A stretch of 64,000 nucleotides of DNA from Strobilurus pachycystidiatus (lineage: Eukaryota; Basidiomycota; Agaricomycetes; Agaricales; Physalacriaceae): the NCBI GenBank assembly GCA_019915135.1, contig JAHLMK010000001.1, forward strand, positions 6,407,965 to 6,471,964, in the 5' to 3' direction. The notes under the pieces were generated by a model, which saw nothing but the letters and a program-made list of their open reading frames with translations, ran no database searches and was not told the origin of the DNA. Both the position numbers and the translations under genes were made by a program. This document shows positions 12,441-25,700 of this stretch, one piece after another (the first letter of the stretch is position 1; every line of letters begins with the position of its first letter).

Positions 12441-13673
12441 TAACGCAGATGTTCAATTTATTTCGTTAGGTGTCAACAATGACTTCACGTTACGCTTCTT
12501 AATCGGAAACCTACTCGGTTGAAGAAAGCGAGCAATACGCTTGTTTTCGGATGTTCGGCATGACATGAACTTGAGTATATGTAAAATATGAAGAGAAAAC
12601 TCCAAGTGACGCGTGGCGGCATGTGCCGTGAGAGTCACAAATAACAGTTTGTTGGAACGGTGTATTGCGGGTGTTGCATTCAGTCAAGTTTGGTGTATCT
12701 GGGTTCGTAATCAAATTCCGAGTATGATGATGGCCCACGCGGACTGGGGTACTTGTATTTTGGGTACAGTCTATTTTTCGTATGCGGAAGTAATGTATTG
12801 GGCCGTAACGAGGAAACGAGATTAGGTAGACAGTTGATACTTCTGAATCAGTGAAGAGCATGAGGATACGCATCCAATGATGCATAATATTCATTCGAAA
12901 ACAGCTGTCTTGCGCTTGCGGACGGTTAGAGGTTGGTAACGCAGATCGAGGGATTCAGCCTAACGTAAAAAGCCCACCCGGCCTCGGATGTGTCTTTGGA
13001 AGGCCTATCCTTTCACTTTTAGTAGGTTAGGAGGTGAGGGCACATAGGCGACGTGCCACAAGAAGTTCAAACTCAGTTCAAGAAAGGGCGCGCGTACGAG
13101 GCCTCTGTCTCGGTGCGTATCGCAGTTCAAAGTAAGATGTGTATCACTAGACGAGTTCAAAGATGTCCTGAGTTGCTTTTGAACCGTTTACATTTTTTCT
13201 AACTTGTCAGATATGGCCTGTTAATGCGTCGTTTATTCGGAAGACTAGTCGGTCAAAGGAAGCAATCTATTCGCTCGTGCTCGGTTGTTCAAACTGTTAT
13301 AGATCTGAGCACATGTGACATATGAAGGGCAGAGTCAAGTCAGGTCTGACGGCGAGTGCCGCAGGAGCCGTAAACAACACACGTTCATGCTAAATACCGG
13401 GAATGGTCGCAGTCAAGTTCAGAAATGTCGTAGTCAGTCAAAGATGGGCAATTCAGAATCGTATTGACATTTCGAGCGTGATGATGGCCCACACGGGCTG
13501 TGCGACTTGCATTTTGACTATGGCCTCTTGTTTGCCTGTGGAAATAATGTCTTTGGCCGTAGTGCGGCAATGAGATTAGATGGGGAGTTGATACTGCCGT
13601 ATTCGAGAAGAGCACAAAGATACGGACAACACGTATAGTGTGAACAGATTGTGCACCTTATACGGGCTCACTC

Positions 13674-13712
13674 GGTTAGAAGGTTAGGTTCGGGTTAGAA
13701 GGTTTGGGGTTC
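13674..13712 (+). repeat. Degenerate telomere-like tract inside the satellite
   Basis: Successive GGTTAGAA, GGTTAGG, TTCGGGTTAGAA and GGTTTGGGG words resemble interrupted TTAGGG repeats, in the same orientation as the terminal telomere. The tract recurs every 1480 bp. Half A has a weaker counterpart, AGTAGGTTAGGAGGTGAGGG. Confidence 0.6.
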
Positions 13713-16700
13713 TCGGTGTTCTCGCCCGCGCAGCGGAAGAGAACGTTTAAGAAAGGGCCCGCGTGCGGGGCCTCTGTCTCGGTGTGTATTGGAGACGCAC
13801 CAAGATATGTGATATTATGCTAAACGTGCGTTCCGGCCGCGTTGTGATTTGATTCGGATAGTAAGTATCAGACGTGCGTTCAAGTGATGGGTTCAAAGAT
13901 GTCTTGGATTATCTTTGAACTAACGCAGATGTTCAATTTATTTCGTTAGGTGTCAACAATGACTTCACGTTACGCTTCTTAATCGGAAACCTACTCGGTT
14001 GAAGAAAGCGAGCAATACGCTTGTTTTCGGATGTTCGGCATGACATGAACTTGAGTATATGTAAAATATGAAGAGAAAACTCCAAGTGACGCGTGGCGGC
14101 ATGTGCCGTGAGAGTCACAAATAACAGTTTGTTGGAACGGTGTATTGCGGGTGTTGCATTCAGTCAAGTTTGGTGTATCTGGGTTCGTAATCAAATTCCG
14201 AGTATGATGATGGCCCACGCGGACTGGGGTACTTGTATTTTGGGTACAGTCTATTTTTCGTATGCGGAAGTAATGTATTGGGCCGTAACGAGGAAACGAG
14301 ATTAGGTAGACAGTTGATACTTCTGAATCAGTGAAGAGCATGAGGATACGCATCCAATGATGCATAATATTCATTCGAAAACAGCTGTCTTGCGCTTGCG
14401 GACGGTTAGAGGTTGGTAACGCAGATCGAGGGATTCAGCCTAACGTAAAAAGCCCACCCGGCCTCGGATGTGTCTTTGGAAGGCCTATCCTTTCACTTTT
14501 AGTAGGTTAGGAGGTGAGGGCACATAGGCGACGTGCCACAAGAAGTTCAAACTCAGTTCAAGAAAGGGCGCGCGTACGAGGCCTCTGTCTCGGTGCGTAT
14601 CGCAGTTCAAAGTAAGATGTGTATCACTAGACGAGTTCAAAGATGTCCTGAGTTGCTTTTGAACCGTTTACATTTTTTCTAACTTGTCAGATATGGCCTG
14701 TTAATGCGTCGTTTATTCGGAAGACTAGTCGGTCAAAGGAAGCAATCTATTCGCTCGTGCTCGGTTGTTCAAACTGTTATAGATCTGAGCACATGTGACA
14801 TATGAAGGGCAGAGTCAAGTCAGGTCTGACGGCGAGTGCCGCAGGAGCCGTAAACAACACACGTTCATGCTAAATACCGGGAATGGTCGCAGTCAAGTTC
14901 AGAAATGTCGTAGTCAGTCAAAGATGGGCAATTCAGAATCGTATTGACATTTCGAGCGTGATGATGGCCCACACGGGCTGTGCGACTTGCATTTTGACTA
15001 TGGCCTCTTGTTTGCCTGTGGAAATAATGTCTTTGGCCGTAGTGCGGCAATGAGATTAGATGGGGAGTTGATACTGCCGTATTCGAGAAGAGCACAAAGA
15101 TACGGACAACACGTATAGTGTGAACAGATTGTGCACCTTATACGGGCTCACTCGGTTAGAAGGTTAGGTTCGGGTTAGAAGGTTTGGGGTTCTCGGTGTT
15201 CTCGCCCGCGCAGCGGAAGAGAACGTTTAAGAAAGGGCCCGCGTGCGGGGCCTCTGTCTCGGTGTGTATTGGAGACGCACCAAGATATGTGATATTATGC
15301 TAAACGTGCGTTCCGGCCGCGTTGTGATTTGATTCGGATAGTAAGTATCAGACGTGCGTTCAAGTGATGGGTTCAAAGATGTCTTGGATTATCTTTGAAC
15401 TAACGCAGATGTTCAATTTATTTCGTTAGGTGTCAACAATGACTTCACGTTACGCTTCTTAATCGGAAACCTACTCGGTTGAAGAAAGCGAGCAATACGC
15501 TTGTTTTCGGATGTTCGGCATGACATGAACTTGAGTATATGTAAAATATGAAGAGAAAACTCCAAGTGACGCGTGGCGGCATGTGCCGTGAGAGTCACAA
15601 ATAACAGTTTGTTGGAACGGTGTATTGCGGGTGTTGCATTCAGTCAAGTTTGGTGTATCTGGGTTCGTAATCAAATTCCGAGTATGATGATGGCCCACGC
15701 GGACTGGGGTACTTGTATTTTGGGTACAGTCTATTTTTCGTATGCGGAAGTAATGTATTGGGCCGTAACGAGGAAACGAGATTAGGTAGACAGTTGATAC
15801 TTCTGAATCAGTGAAGAGCATGAGGATACGCATCCAATGATGCATAATATTCATTCGAAAACAGCTGTCTTGCGCTTGCGGACGGTTAGAGGTTGGTAAC
15901 GCAGATCGAGGGATTCAGCCTAACGTAAAAAGCCCACCCGGCCTCGGATGTGTCTTTGGAAGGCCTATCCTTTCACTTTTAGTAGGTTAGGAGGTGAGGG
16001 CACATAGGCGACGTGCCACAAGAAGTTCAAACTCAGTTCAAGAAAGGGCGCGCGTACGAGGCCTCTGTCTCGGTGCGTATCGCAGTTCAAAGTAAGATGT
16101 GTATCACTAGACGAGTTCAAAGATGTCCTGAGTTGCTTTTGAACCGTTTACATTTTTTCTAACTTGTCAGATATGGCCTGTTAATGCGTCGTTTATTCGG
16201 AAGACTAGTCGGTCAAAGGAAGCAATCTATTCGCTCGTGCTCGGTTGTTCAAACTGTTATAGATCTGAGCACATGTGACATATGAAGGGCAGAGTCAAGT
16301 CAGGTCTGACGGCGAGTGCCGCAGGAGCCGTAAACAACACACGTTCATGCTAAATACCGGGAATGGTCGCAGTCAAGTTCAGAAATGTCGTAGTCAGTCA
16401 AAGATGGGCAATTCAGAATCGTATTGACATTTCGAGCGTGATGATGGCCCACACGGGCTGTGCGACTTGCATTTTGACTATGGCCTCTTGTTTGCCTGTG
16501 GAAATAATGTCTTTGGCCGTAGTGCGGCAATGAGATTAGATGGGGAGTTGATACTGCCGTATTCGAGAAGAGCACAAAGATACGGACAACACGTATAGTG
16601 TGAACAGATTGTGCACCTTATACGGGCTCACTCGGTTAGAAGGTTAGGTTCGGGTTAGAAGGTTTGGGGTTCTCGGTGTTCTCGCCCGCGCAGCGGAAGA

Positions 16701-19700
16701 GAACGTTTAAGAAAGGGCCCGCGTGCGGGGCCTCTGTCTCGGTGTGTATTGGAGACGCACCAAGATATGTGATATTATGCTAAACGTGCGTTCCGGCCGC
16801 GTTGTGATTTGATTCGGATAGTAAGTATCAGACGTGCGTTCAAGTGATGGGTTCAAAGATGTCTTGGATTATCTTTGAACTAACGCAGATGTTCAATTTA
16901 TTTCGTTAGGTGTCAACAATGACTTCACGTTACGCTTCTTAATCGGAAACCTACTCGGTTGAAGAAAGCGAGCAATACGCTTGTTTTCGGATGTTCGGCA
17001 TGACATGAACTTGAGTATATGTAAAATATGAAGAGAAAACTCCAAGTGACGCGTGGCGGCATGTGCCGTGAGAGTCACAAATAACAGTTTGTTGGAACGG
17101 TGTATTGCGGGTGTTGCATTCAGTCAAGTTTGGTGTATCTGGGTTCGTAATCAAATTCCGAGTATGATGATGGCCCACGCGGACTGGGGTACTTGTATTT
17201 TGGGTACAGTCTATTTTTCGTATGCGGAAGTAATGTATTGGGCCGTAACGAGGAAACGAGATTAGGTAGACAGTTGATACTTCTGAATCAGTGAAGAGCA
17301 TGAGGATACGCATCCAATGATGCATAATATTCATTCGAAAACAGCTGTCTTGCGCTTGCGGACGGTTAGAGGTTGGTAACGCAGATCGAGGGATTCAGCC
17401 TAACGTAAAAAGCCCACCCGGCCTCGGATGTGTCTTTGGAAGGCCTATCCTTTCACTTTTAGTAGGTTAGGAGGTGAGGGCACATAGGCGACGTGCCACA
17501 AGAAGTTCAAACTCAGTTCAAGAAAGGGCGCGCGTACGAGGCCTCTGTCTCGGTGCGTATCGCAGTTCAAAGTAAGATGTGTATCACTAGACGAGTTCAA
17601 AGATGTCCTGAGTTGCTTTTGAACCGTTTACATTTTTTCTAACTTGTCAGATATGGCCTGTTAATGCGTCGTTTATTCGGAAGACTAGTCGGTCAAAGGA
17701 AGCAATCTATTCGCTCGTGCTCGGTTGTTCAAACTGTTATAGATCTGAGCACATGTGACATATGAAGGGCAGAGTCAAGTCAGGTCTGACGGCGAGTGCC
17801 GCAGGAGCCGTAAACAACACACGTTCATGCTAAATACCGGGAATGGTCGCAGTCAAGTTCAGAAATGTCGTAGTCAGTCAAAGATGGGCAATTCAGAATC
17901 GTATTGACATTTCGAGCGTGATGATGGCCCACACGGGCTGTGCGACTTGCATTTTGACTATGGCCTCTTGTTTGCCTGTGGAAATAATGTCTTTGGCCGT
18001 AGTGCGGCAATGAGATTAGATGGGGAGTTGATACTGCCGTATTCGAGAAGAGCACAAAGATACGGACAACACGTATAGTGTGAACAGATTGTGCACCTTA
18101 TACGGGCTCACTCGGTTAGAAGGTTAGGTTCGGGTTAGAAGGTTTGGGGTTCTCGGTGTTCTCGCCCGCGCAGCGGAAGAGAACGTTTAAGAAAGGGCCC
18201 GCGTGCGGGGCCTCTGTCTCGGTGTGTATTGGAGACGCACCAAGATATGTGATATTATGCTAAACGTGCGTTCCGGCCGCGTTGTGATTTGATTCGGATA
18301 GTAAGTATCAGACGTGCGTTCAAGTGATGGGTTCAAAGATGTCTTGGATTATCTTTGAACTAACGCAGATGTTCAATTTATTTCGTTAGGTGTCAACAAT
18401 GACTTCACGTTACGCTTCTTAATCGGAAACCTACTCGGTTGAAGAAAGCGAGCAATACGCTTGTTTTCGGATGTTCGGCATGACATGAACTTGAGTATAT
18501 GTAAAATATGAAGAGAAAACTCCAAGTGACGCGTGGCGGCATGTGCCGTGAGAGTCACAAATAACAGTTTGTTGGAACGGTGTATTGCGGGTGTTGCATT
18601 CAGTCAAGTTTGGTGTATCTGGGTTCGTAATCAAATTCCGAGTATGATGATGGCCCACGCGGACTGGGGTACTTGTATTTTGGGTACAGTCTATTTTTCG
18701 TATGCGGAAGTAATGTATTGGGCCGTAACGAGGAAACGAGATTAGGTAGACAGTTGATACTTCTGAATCAGTGAAGAGCATGAGGATACGCATCCAATGA
18801 TGCATAATATTCATTCGAAAACAGCTGTCTTGCGCTTGCGGACGGTTAGAGGTTGGTAACGCAGATCGAGGGATTCAGCCTAACGTAAAAAGCCCACCCG
18901 GCCTCGGATGTGTCTTTGGAAGGCCTATCCTTTCACTTTTAGTAGGTTAGGAGGTGAGGGCACATAGGCGACGTGCCACAAGAAGTTCAAACTCAGTTCA
19001 AGAAAGGGCGCGCGTACGAGGCCTCTGTCTCGGTGCGTATCGCAGTTCAAAGTAAGATGTGTATCACTAGACGAGTTCAAAGATGTCCTGAGTTGCTTTT
19101 GAACCGTTTACATTTTTTCTAACTTGTCAGATATGGCCTGTTAATGCGTCGTTTATTCGGAAGACTAGTCGGTCAAAGGAAGCAATCTATTCGCTCGTGC
19201 TCGGTTGTTCAAACTGTTATAGATCTGAGCACATGTGACATATGAAGGGCAGAGTCAAGTCAGGTCTGACGGCGAGTGCCGCAGGAGCCGTAAACAACAC
19301 ACGTTCATGCTAAATACCGGGAATGGTCGCAGTCAAGTTCAGAAATGTCGTAGTCAGTCAAAGATGGGCAATTCAGAATCGTATTGACATTTCGAGCGTG
19401 ATGATGGCCCACACGGGCTGTGCGACTTGCATTTTGACTATGGCCTCTTGTTTGCCTGTGGAAATAATGTCTTTGGCCGTAGTGCGGCAATGAGATTAGA
19501 TGGGGAGTTGATACTGCCGTATTCGAGAAGAGCACAAAGATACGGACAACACGTATAGTGTGAACAGATTGTGCACCTTATACGGGCTCACTCGGTTAGA
19601 AGGTTAGGTTCGGGTTAGAAGGTTTGGGGTTCTCGGTGTTCTCGCCCGCGCAGCGGAAGAGAACGTTTAAGAAAGGGCCCGCGTGCGGGGCCTCTGTCTC

Positions 19701-22700
19701 GGTGTGTATTGGAGACGCACCAAGATATGTGATATTATGCTAAACGTGCGTTCCGGCCGCGTTGTGATTTGATTCGGATAGTAAGTATCAGACGTGCGTT
19801 CAAGTGATGGGTTCAAAGATGTCTTGGATTATCTTTGAACTAACGCAGATGTTCAATTTATTTCGTTAGGTGTCAACAATGACTTCACGTTACGCTTCTT
19901 AATCGGAAACCTACTCGGTTGAAGAAAGCGAGCAATACGCTTGTTTTCGGATGTTCGGCATGACATGAACTTGAGTATATGTAAAATATGAAGAGAAAAC
20001 TCCAAGTGACGCGTGGCGGCATGTGCCGTGAGAGTCACAAATAACAGTTTGTTGGAACGGTGTATTGCGGGTGTTGCATTCAGTCAAGTTTGGTGTATCT
20101 GGGTTCGTAATCAAATTCCGAGTATGATGATGGCCCACGCGGACTGGGGTACTTGTATTTTGGGTACAGTCTATTTTTCGTATGCGGAAGTAATGTATTG
20201 GGCCGTAACGAGGAAACGAGATTAGGTAGACAGTTGATACTTCTGAATCAGTGAAGAGCATGAGGATACGCATCCAATGATGCATAATATTCATTCGAAA
20301 ACAGCTGTCTTGCGCTTGCGGACGGTTAGAGGTTGGTAACGCAGATCGAGGGATTCAGCCTAACGTAAAAAGCCCACCCGGCCTCGGATGTGTCTTTGGA
20401 AGGCCTATCCTTTCACTTTTAGTAGGTTAGGAGGTGAGGGCACATAGGCGACGTGCCACAAGAAGTTCAAACTCAGTTCAAGAAAGGGCGCGCGTACGAG
20501 GCCTCTGTCTCGGTGCGTATCGCAGTTCAAAGTAAGATGTGTATCACTAGACGAGTTCAAAGATGTCCTGAGTTGCTTTTGAACCGTTTACATTTTTTCT
20601 AACTTGTCAGATATGGCCTGTTAATGCGTCGTTTATTCGGAAGACTAGTCGGTCAAAGGAAGCAATCTATTCGCTCGTGCTCGGTTGTTCAAACTGTTAT
20701 AGATCTGAGCACATGTGACATATGAAGGGCAGAGTCAAGTCAGGTCTGACGGCGAGTGCCGCAGGAGCCGTAAACAACACACGTTCATGCTAAATACCGG
20801 GAATGGTCGCAGTCAAGTTCAGAAATGTCGTAGTCAGTCAAAGATGGGCAATTCAGAATCGTATTGACATTTCGAGCGTGATGATGGCCCACACGGGCTG
20901 TGCGACTTGCATTTTGACTATGGCCTCTTGTTTGCCTGTGGAAATAATGTCTTTGGCCGTAGTGCGGCAATGAGATTAGATGGGGAGTTGATACTGCCGT
21001 ATTCGAGAAGAGCACAAAGATACGGACAACACGTATAGTGTGAACAGATTGTGCACCTTATACGGGCTCACTCGGTTAGAAGGTTAGGTTCGGGTTAGAA
21101 GGTTTGGGGTTCTCGGTGTTCTCGCCCGCGCAGCGGAAGAGAACGTTTAAGAAAGGGCCCGCGTGCGGGGCCTCTGTCTCGGTGTGTATTGGAGACGCAC
21201 CAAGATATGTGATATTATGCTAAACGTGCGTTCCGGCCGCGTTGTGATTTGATTCGGATAGTAAGTATCAGACGTGCGTTCAAGTGATGGGTTCAAAGAT
21301 GTCTTGGATTATCTTTGAACTAACGCAGATGTTCAATTTATTTCGTTAGGTGTCAACAATGACTTCACGTTACGCTTCTTAATCGGAAACCTACTCGGTT
21401 GAAGAAAGCGAGCAATACGCTTGTTTTCGGATGTTCGGCATGACATGAACTTGAGTATATGTAAAATATGAAGAGAAAACTCCAAGTGACGCGTGGCGGC
21501 ATGTGCCGTGAGAGTCACAAATAACAGTTTGTTGGAACGGTGTATTGCGGGTGTTGCATTCAGTCAAGTTTGGTGTATCTGGGTTCGTAATCAAATTCCG
21601 AGTATGATGATGGCCCACGCGGACTGGGGTACTTGTATTTTGGGTACAGTCTATTTTTCGTATGCGGAAGTAATGTATTGGGCCGTAACGAGGAAACGAG
21701 ATTAGGTAGACAGTTGATACTTCTGAATCAGTGAAGAGCATGAGGATACGCATCCAATGATGCATAATATTCATTCGAAAACAGCTGTCTTGCGCTTGCG
21801 GACGGTTAGAGGTTGGTAACGCAGATCGAGGGATTCAGCCTAACGTAAAAAGCCCACCCGGCCTCGGATGTGTCTTTGGAAGGCCTATCCTTTCACTTTT
21901 AGTAGGTTAGGAGGTGAGGGCACATAGGCGACGTGCCACAAGAAGTTCAAACTCAGTTCAAGAAAGGGCGCGCGTACGAGGCCTCTGTCTCGGTGCGTAT
22001 CGCAGTTCAAAGTAAGATGTGTATCACTAGACGAGTTCAAAGATGTCCTGAGTTGCTTTTGAACCGTTTACATTTTTTCTAACTTGTCAGATATGGCCTG
22101 TTAATGCGTCGTTTATTCGGAAGACTAGTCGGTCAAAGGAAGCAATCTATTCGCTCGTGCTCGGTTGTTCAAACTGTTATAGATCTGAGCACATGTGACA
22201 TATGAAGGGCAGAGTCAAGTCAGGTCTGACGGCGAGTGCCGCAGGAGCCGTAAACAACACACGTTCATGCTAAATACCGGGAATGGTCGCAGTCAAGTTC
22301 AGAAATGTCGTAGTCAGTCAAAGATGGGCAATTCAGAATCGTATTGACATTTCGAGCGTGATGATGGCCCACACGGGCTGTGCGACTTGCATTTTGACTA
22401 TGGCCTCTTGTTTGCCTGTGGAAATAATGTCTTTGGCCGTAGTGCGGCAATGAGATTAGATGGGGAGTTGATACTGCCGTATTCGAGAAGAGCACAAAGA
22501 TACGGACAACACGTATAGTGTGAACAGATTGTGCACCTTATACGGGCTCACTCGGTTAGAAGGTTAGGTTCGGGTTAGAAGGTTTGGGGTTCTCGGTGTT
22601 CTCGCCCGCGCAGCGGAAGAGAACGTTTAAGAAAGGGCCCGCGTGCGGGGCCTCTGTCTCGGTGTGTATTGGAGACGCACCAAGATATGTGATATTATGC

Positions 22701-25700
22701 TAAACGTGCGTTCCGGCCGCGTTGTGATTTGATTCGGATAGTAAGTATCAGACGTGCGTTCAAGTGATGGGTTCAAAGATGTCTTGGATTATCTTTGAAC
22801 TAACGCAGATGTTCAATTTATTTCGTTAGGTGTCAACAATGACTTCACGTTACGCTTCTTAATCGGAAACCTACTCGGTTGAAGAAAGCGAGCAATACGC
22901 TTGTTTTCGGATGTTCGGCATGACATGAACTTGAGTATATGTAAAATATGAAGAGAAAACTCCAAGTGACGCGTGGCGGCATGTGCCGTGAGAGTCACAA
23001 ATAACAGTTTGTTGGAACGGTGTATTGCGGGTGTTGCATTCAGTCAAGTTTGGTGTATCTGGGTTCGTAATCAAATTCCGAGTATGATGATGGCCCACGC
23101 GGACTGGGGTACTTGTATTTTGGGTACAGTCTATTTTTCGTATGCGGAAGTAATGTATTGGGCCGTAACGAGGAAACGAGATTAGGTAGACAGTTGATAC
23201 TTCTGAATCAGTGAAGAGCATGAGGATACGCATCCAATGATGCATAATATTCATTCGAAAACAGCTGTCTTGCGCTTGCGGACGGTTAGAGGTTGGTAAC
23301 GCAGATCGAGGGATTCAGCCTAACGTAAAAAGCCCACCCGGCCTCGGATGTGTCTTTGGAAGGCCTATCCTTTCACTTTTAGTAGGTTAGGAGGTGAGGG
23401 CACATAGGCGACGTGCCACAAGAAGTTCAAACTCAGTTCAAGAAAGGGCGCGCGTACGAGGCCTCTGTCTCGGTGCGTATCGCAGTTCAAAGTAAGATGT
23501 GTATCACTAGACGAGTTCAAAGATGTCCTGAGTTGCTTTTGAACCGTTTACATTTTTTCTAACTTGTCAGATATGGCCTGTTAATGCGTCGTTTATTCGG
23601 AAGACTAGTCGGTCAAAGGAAGCAATCTATTCGCTCGTGCTCGGTTGTTCAAACTGTTATAGATCTGAGCACATGTGACATATGAAGGGCAGAGTCAAGT
23701 CAGGTCTGACGGCGAGTGCCGCAGGAGCCGTAAACAACACACGTTCATGCTAAATACCGGGAATGGTCGCAGTCAAGTTCAGAAATGTCGTAGTCAGTCA
23801 AAGATGGGCAATTCAGAATCGTATTGACATTTCGAGCGTGATGATGGCCCACACGGGCTGTGCGACTTGCATTTTGACTATGGCCTCTTGTTTGCCTGTG
23901 GAAATAATGTCTTTGGCCGTAGTGCGGCAATGAGATTAGATGGGGAGTTGATACTGCCGTATTCGAGAAGAGCACAAAGATACGGACAACACGTATAGTG
24001 TGAACAGATTGTGCACCTTATACGGGCTCACTCGGTTAGAAGGTTAGGTTCGGGTTAGAAGGTTTGGGGTTCTCGGTGTTCTCGCCCGCGCAGCGGAAGA
24101 GAACGTTTAAGAAAGGGCCCGCGTGCGGGGCCTCTGTCTCGGTGTGTATTGGAGACGCACCAAGATATGTGATATTATGCTAAACGTGCGTTCCGGCCGC
24201 GTTGTGATTTGATTCGGATAGTAAGTATCAGACGTGCGTTCAAGTGATGGGTTCAAAGATGTCTTGGATTATCTTTGAACTAACGCAGATGTTCAATTTA
24301 TTTCGTTAGGTGTCAACAATGACTTCACGTTACGCTTCTTAATCGGAAACCTACTCGGTTGAAGAAAGCGAGCAATACGCTTGTTTTCGGATGTTCGGCA
24401 TGACATGAACTTGAGTATATGTAAAATATGAAGAGAAAACTCCAAGTGACGCGTGGCGGCATGTGCCGTGAGAGTCACAAATAACAGTTTGTTGGAACGG
24501 TGTATTGCGGGTGTTGCATTCAGTCAAGTTTGGTGTATCTGGGTTCGTAATCAAATTCCGAGTATGATGATGGCCCACGCGGACTGGGGTACTTGTATTT
24601 TGGGTACAGTCTATTTTTCGTATGCGGAAGTAATGTATTGGGCCGTAACGAGGAAACGAGATTAGGTAGACAGTTGATACTTCTGAATCAGTGAAGAGCA
24701 TGAGGATACGCATCCAATGATGCATAATATTCATTCGAAAACAGCTGTCTTGCGCTTGCGGACGGTTAGAGGTTGGTAACGCAGATCGAGGGATTCAGCC
24801 TAACGTAAAAAGCCCACCCGGCCTCGGATGTGTCTTTGGAAGGCCTATCCTTTCACTTTTAGTAGGTTAGGAGGTGAGGGCACATAGGCGACGTGCCACA
24901 AGAAGTTCAAACTCAGTTCAAGAAAGGGCGCGCGTACGAGGCCTCTGTCTCGGTGCGTATCGCAGTTCAAAGTAAGATGTGTATCACTAGACGAGTTCAA
25001 AGATGTCCTGAGTTGCTTTTGAACCGTTTACATTTTTTCTAACTTGTCAGATATGGCCTGTTAATGCGTCGTTTATTCGGAAGACTAGTCGGTCAAAGGA
25101 AGCAATCTATTCGCTCGTGCTCGGTTGTTCAAACTGTTATAGATCTGAGCACATGTGACATATGAAGGGCAGAGTCAAGTCAGGTCTGACGGCGAGTGCC
25201 GCAGGAGCCGTAAACAACACACGTTCATGCTAAATACCGGGAATGGTCGCAGTCAAGTTCAGAAATGTCGTAGTCAGTCAAAGATGGGCAATTCAGAATC
25301 GTATTGACATTTCGAGCGTGATGATGGCCCACACGGGCTGTGCGACTTGCATTTTGACTATGGCCTCTTGTTTGCCTGTGGAAATAATGTCTTTGGCCGT
25401 AGTGCGGCAATGAGATTAGATGGGGAGTTGATACTGCCGTATTCGAGAAGAGCACAAAGATACGGACAACACGTATAGTGTGAACAGATTGTGCACCTTA
25501 TACGGGCTCACTCGGTTAGAAGGTTAGGTTCGGGTTAGAAGGTTTGGGGTTCTCGGTGTTCTCGCCCGCGCAGCGGAAGAGAACGTTTAAGAAAGGGCCC
25601 GCGTGCGGGGCCTCTGTCTCGGTGTGTATTGGAGACGCACCAAGATATGTGATATTATGCTAAACGTGCGTTCCGGCCGCGTTGTGATTTGATTCGGATA

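Larger units (their letters stand above)
12381..13860. repeat. Dimeric structure of one satellite unit (halves of 751 and 729 bp)
   Basis: Half A (12381-13131) and half B (13132-13860) both begin GTAAG, carry a TTCAAAGATGTC segment and a TGATGATGGCCCAC block, and end near AAGAAAGGGC and GGCCTCTGTCTCGGTG. They are alignable but strongly diverged. The 1480-bp unit is therefore an old dimer of a monomer of about 740 bp, and the dimer is what was amplified: a higher-order repeat. Confidence 0.85.

Noticed and set aside
12511..12894. A 127-codon minus-strand frame (and 60-76 codon frames) recurring in every satellite unit
   Set aside because: They repeat only because the satellite repeats; the relationship between the halves is visible on both strands and in non-coding parts, and there is no domain or start context.
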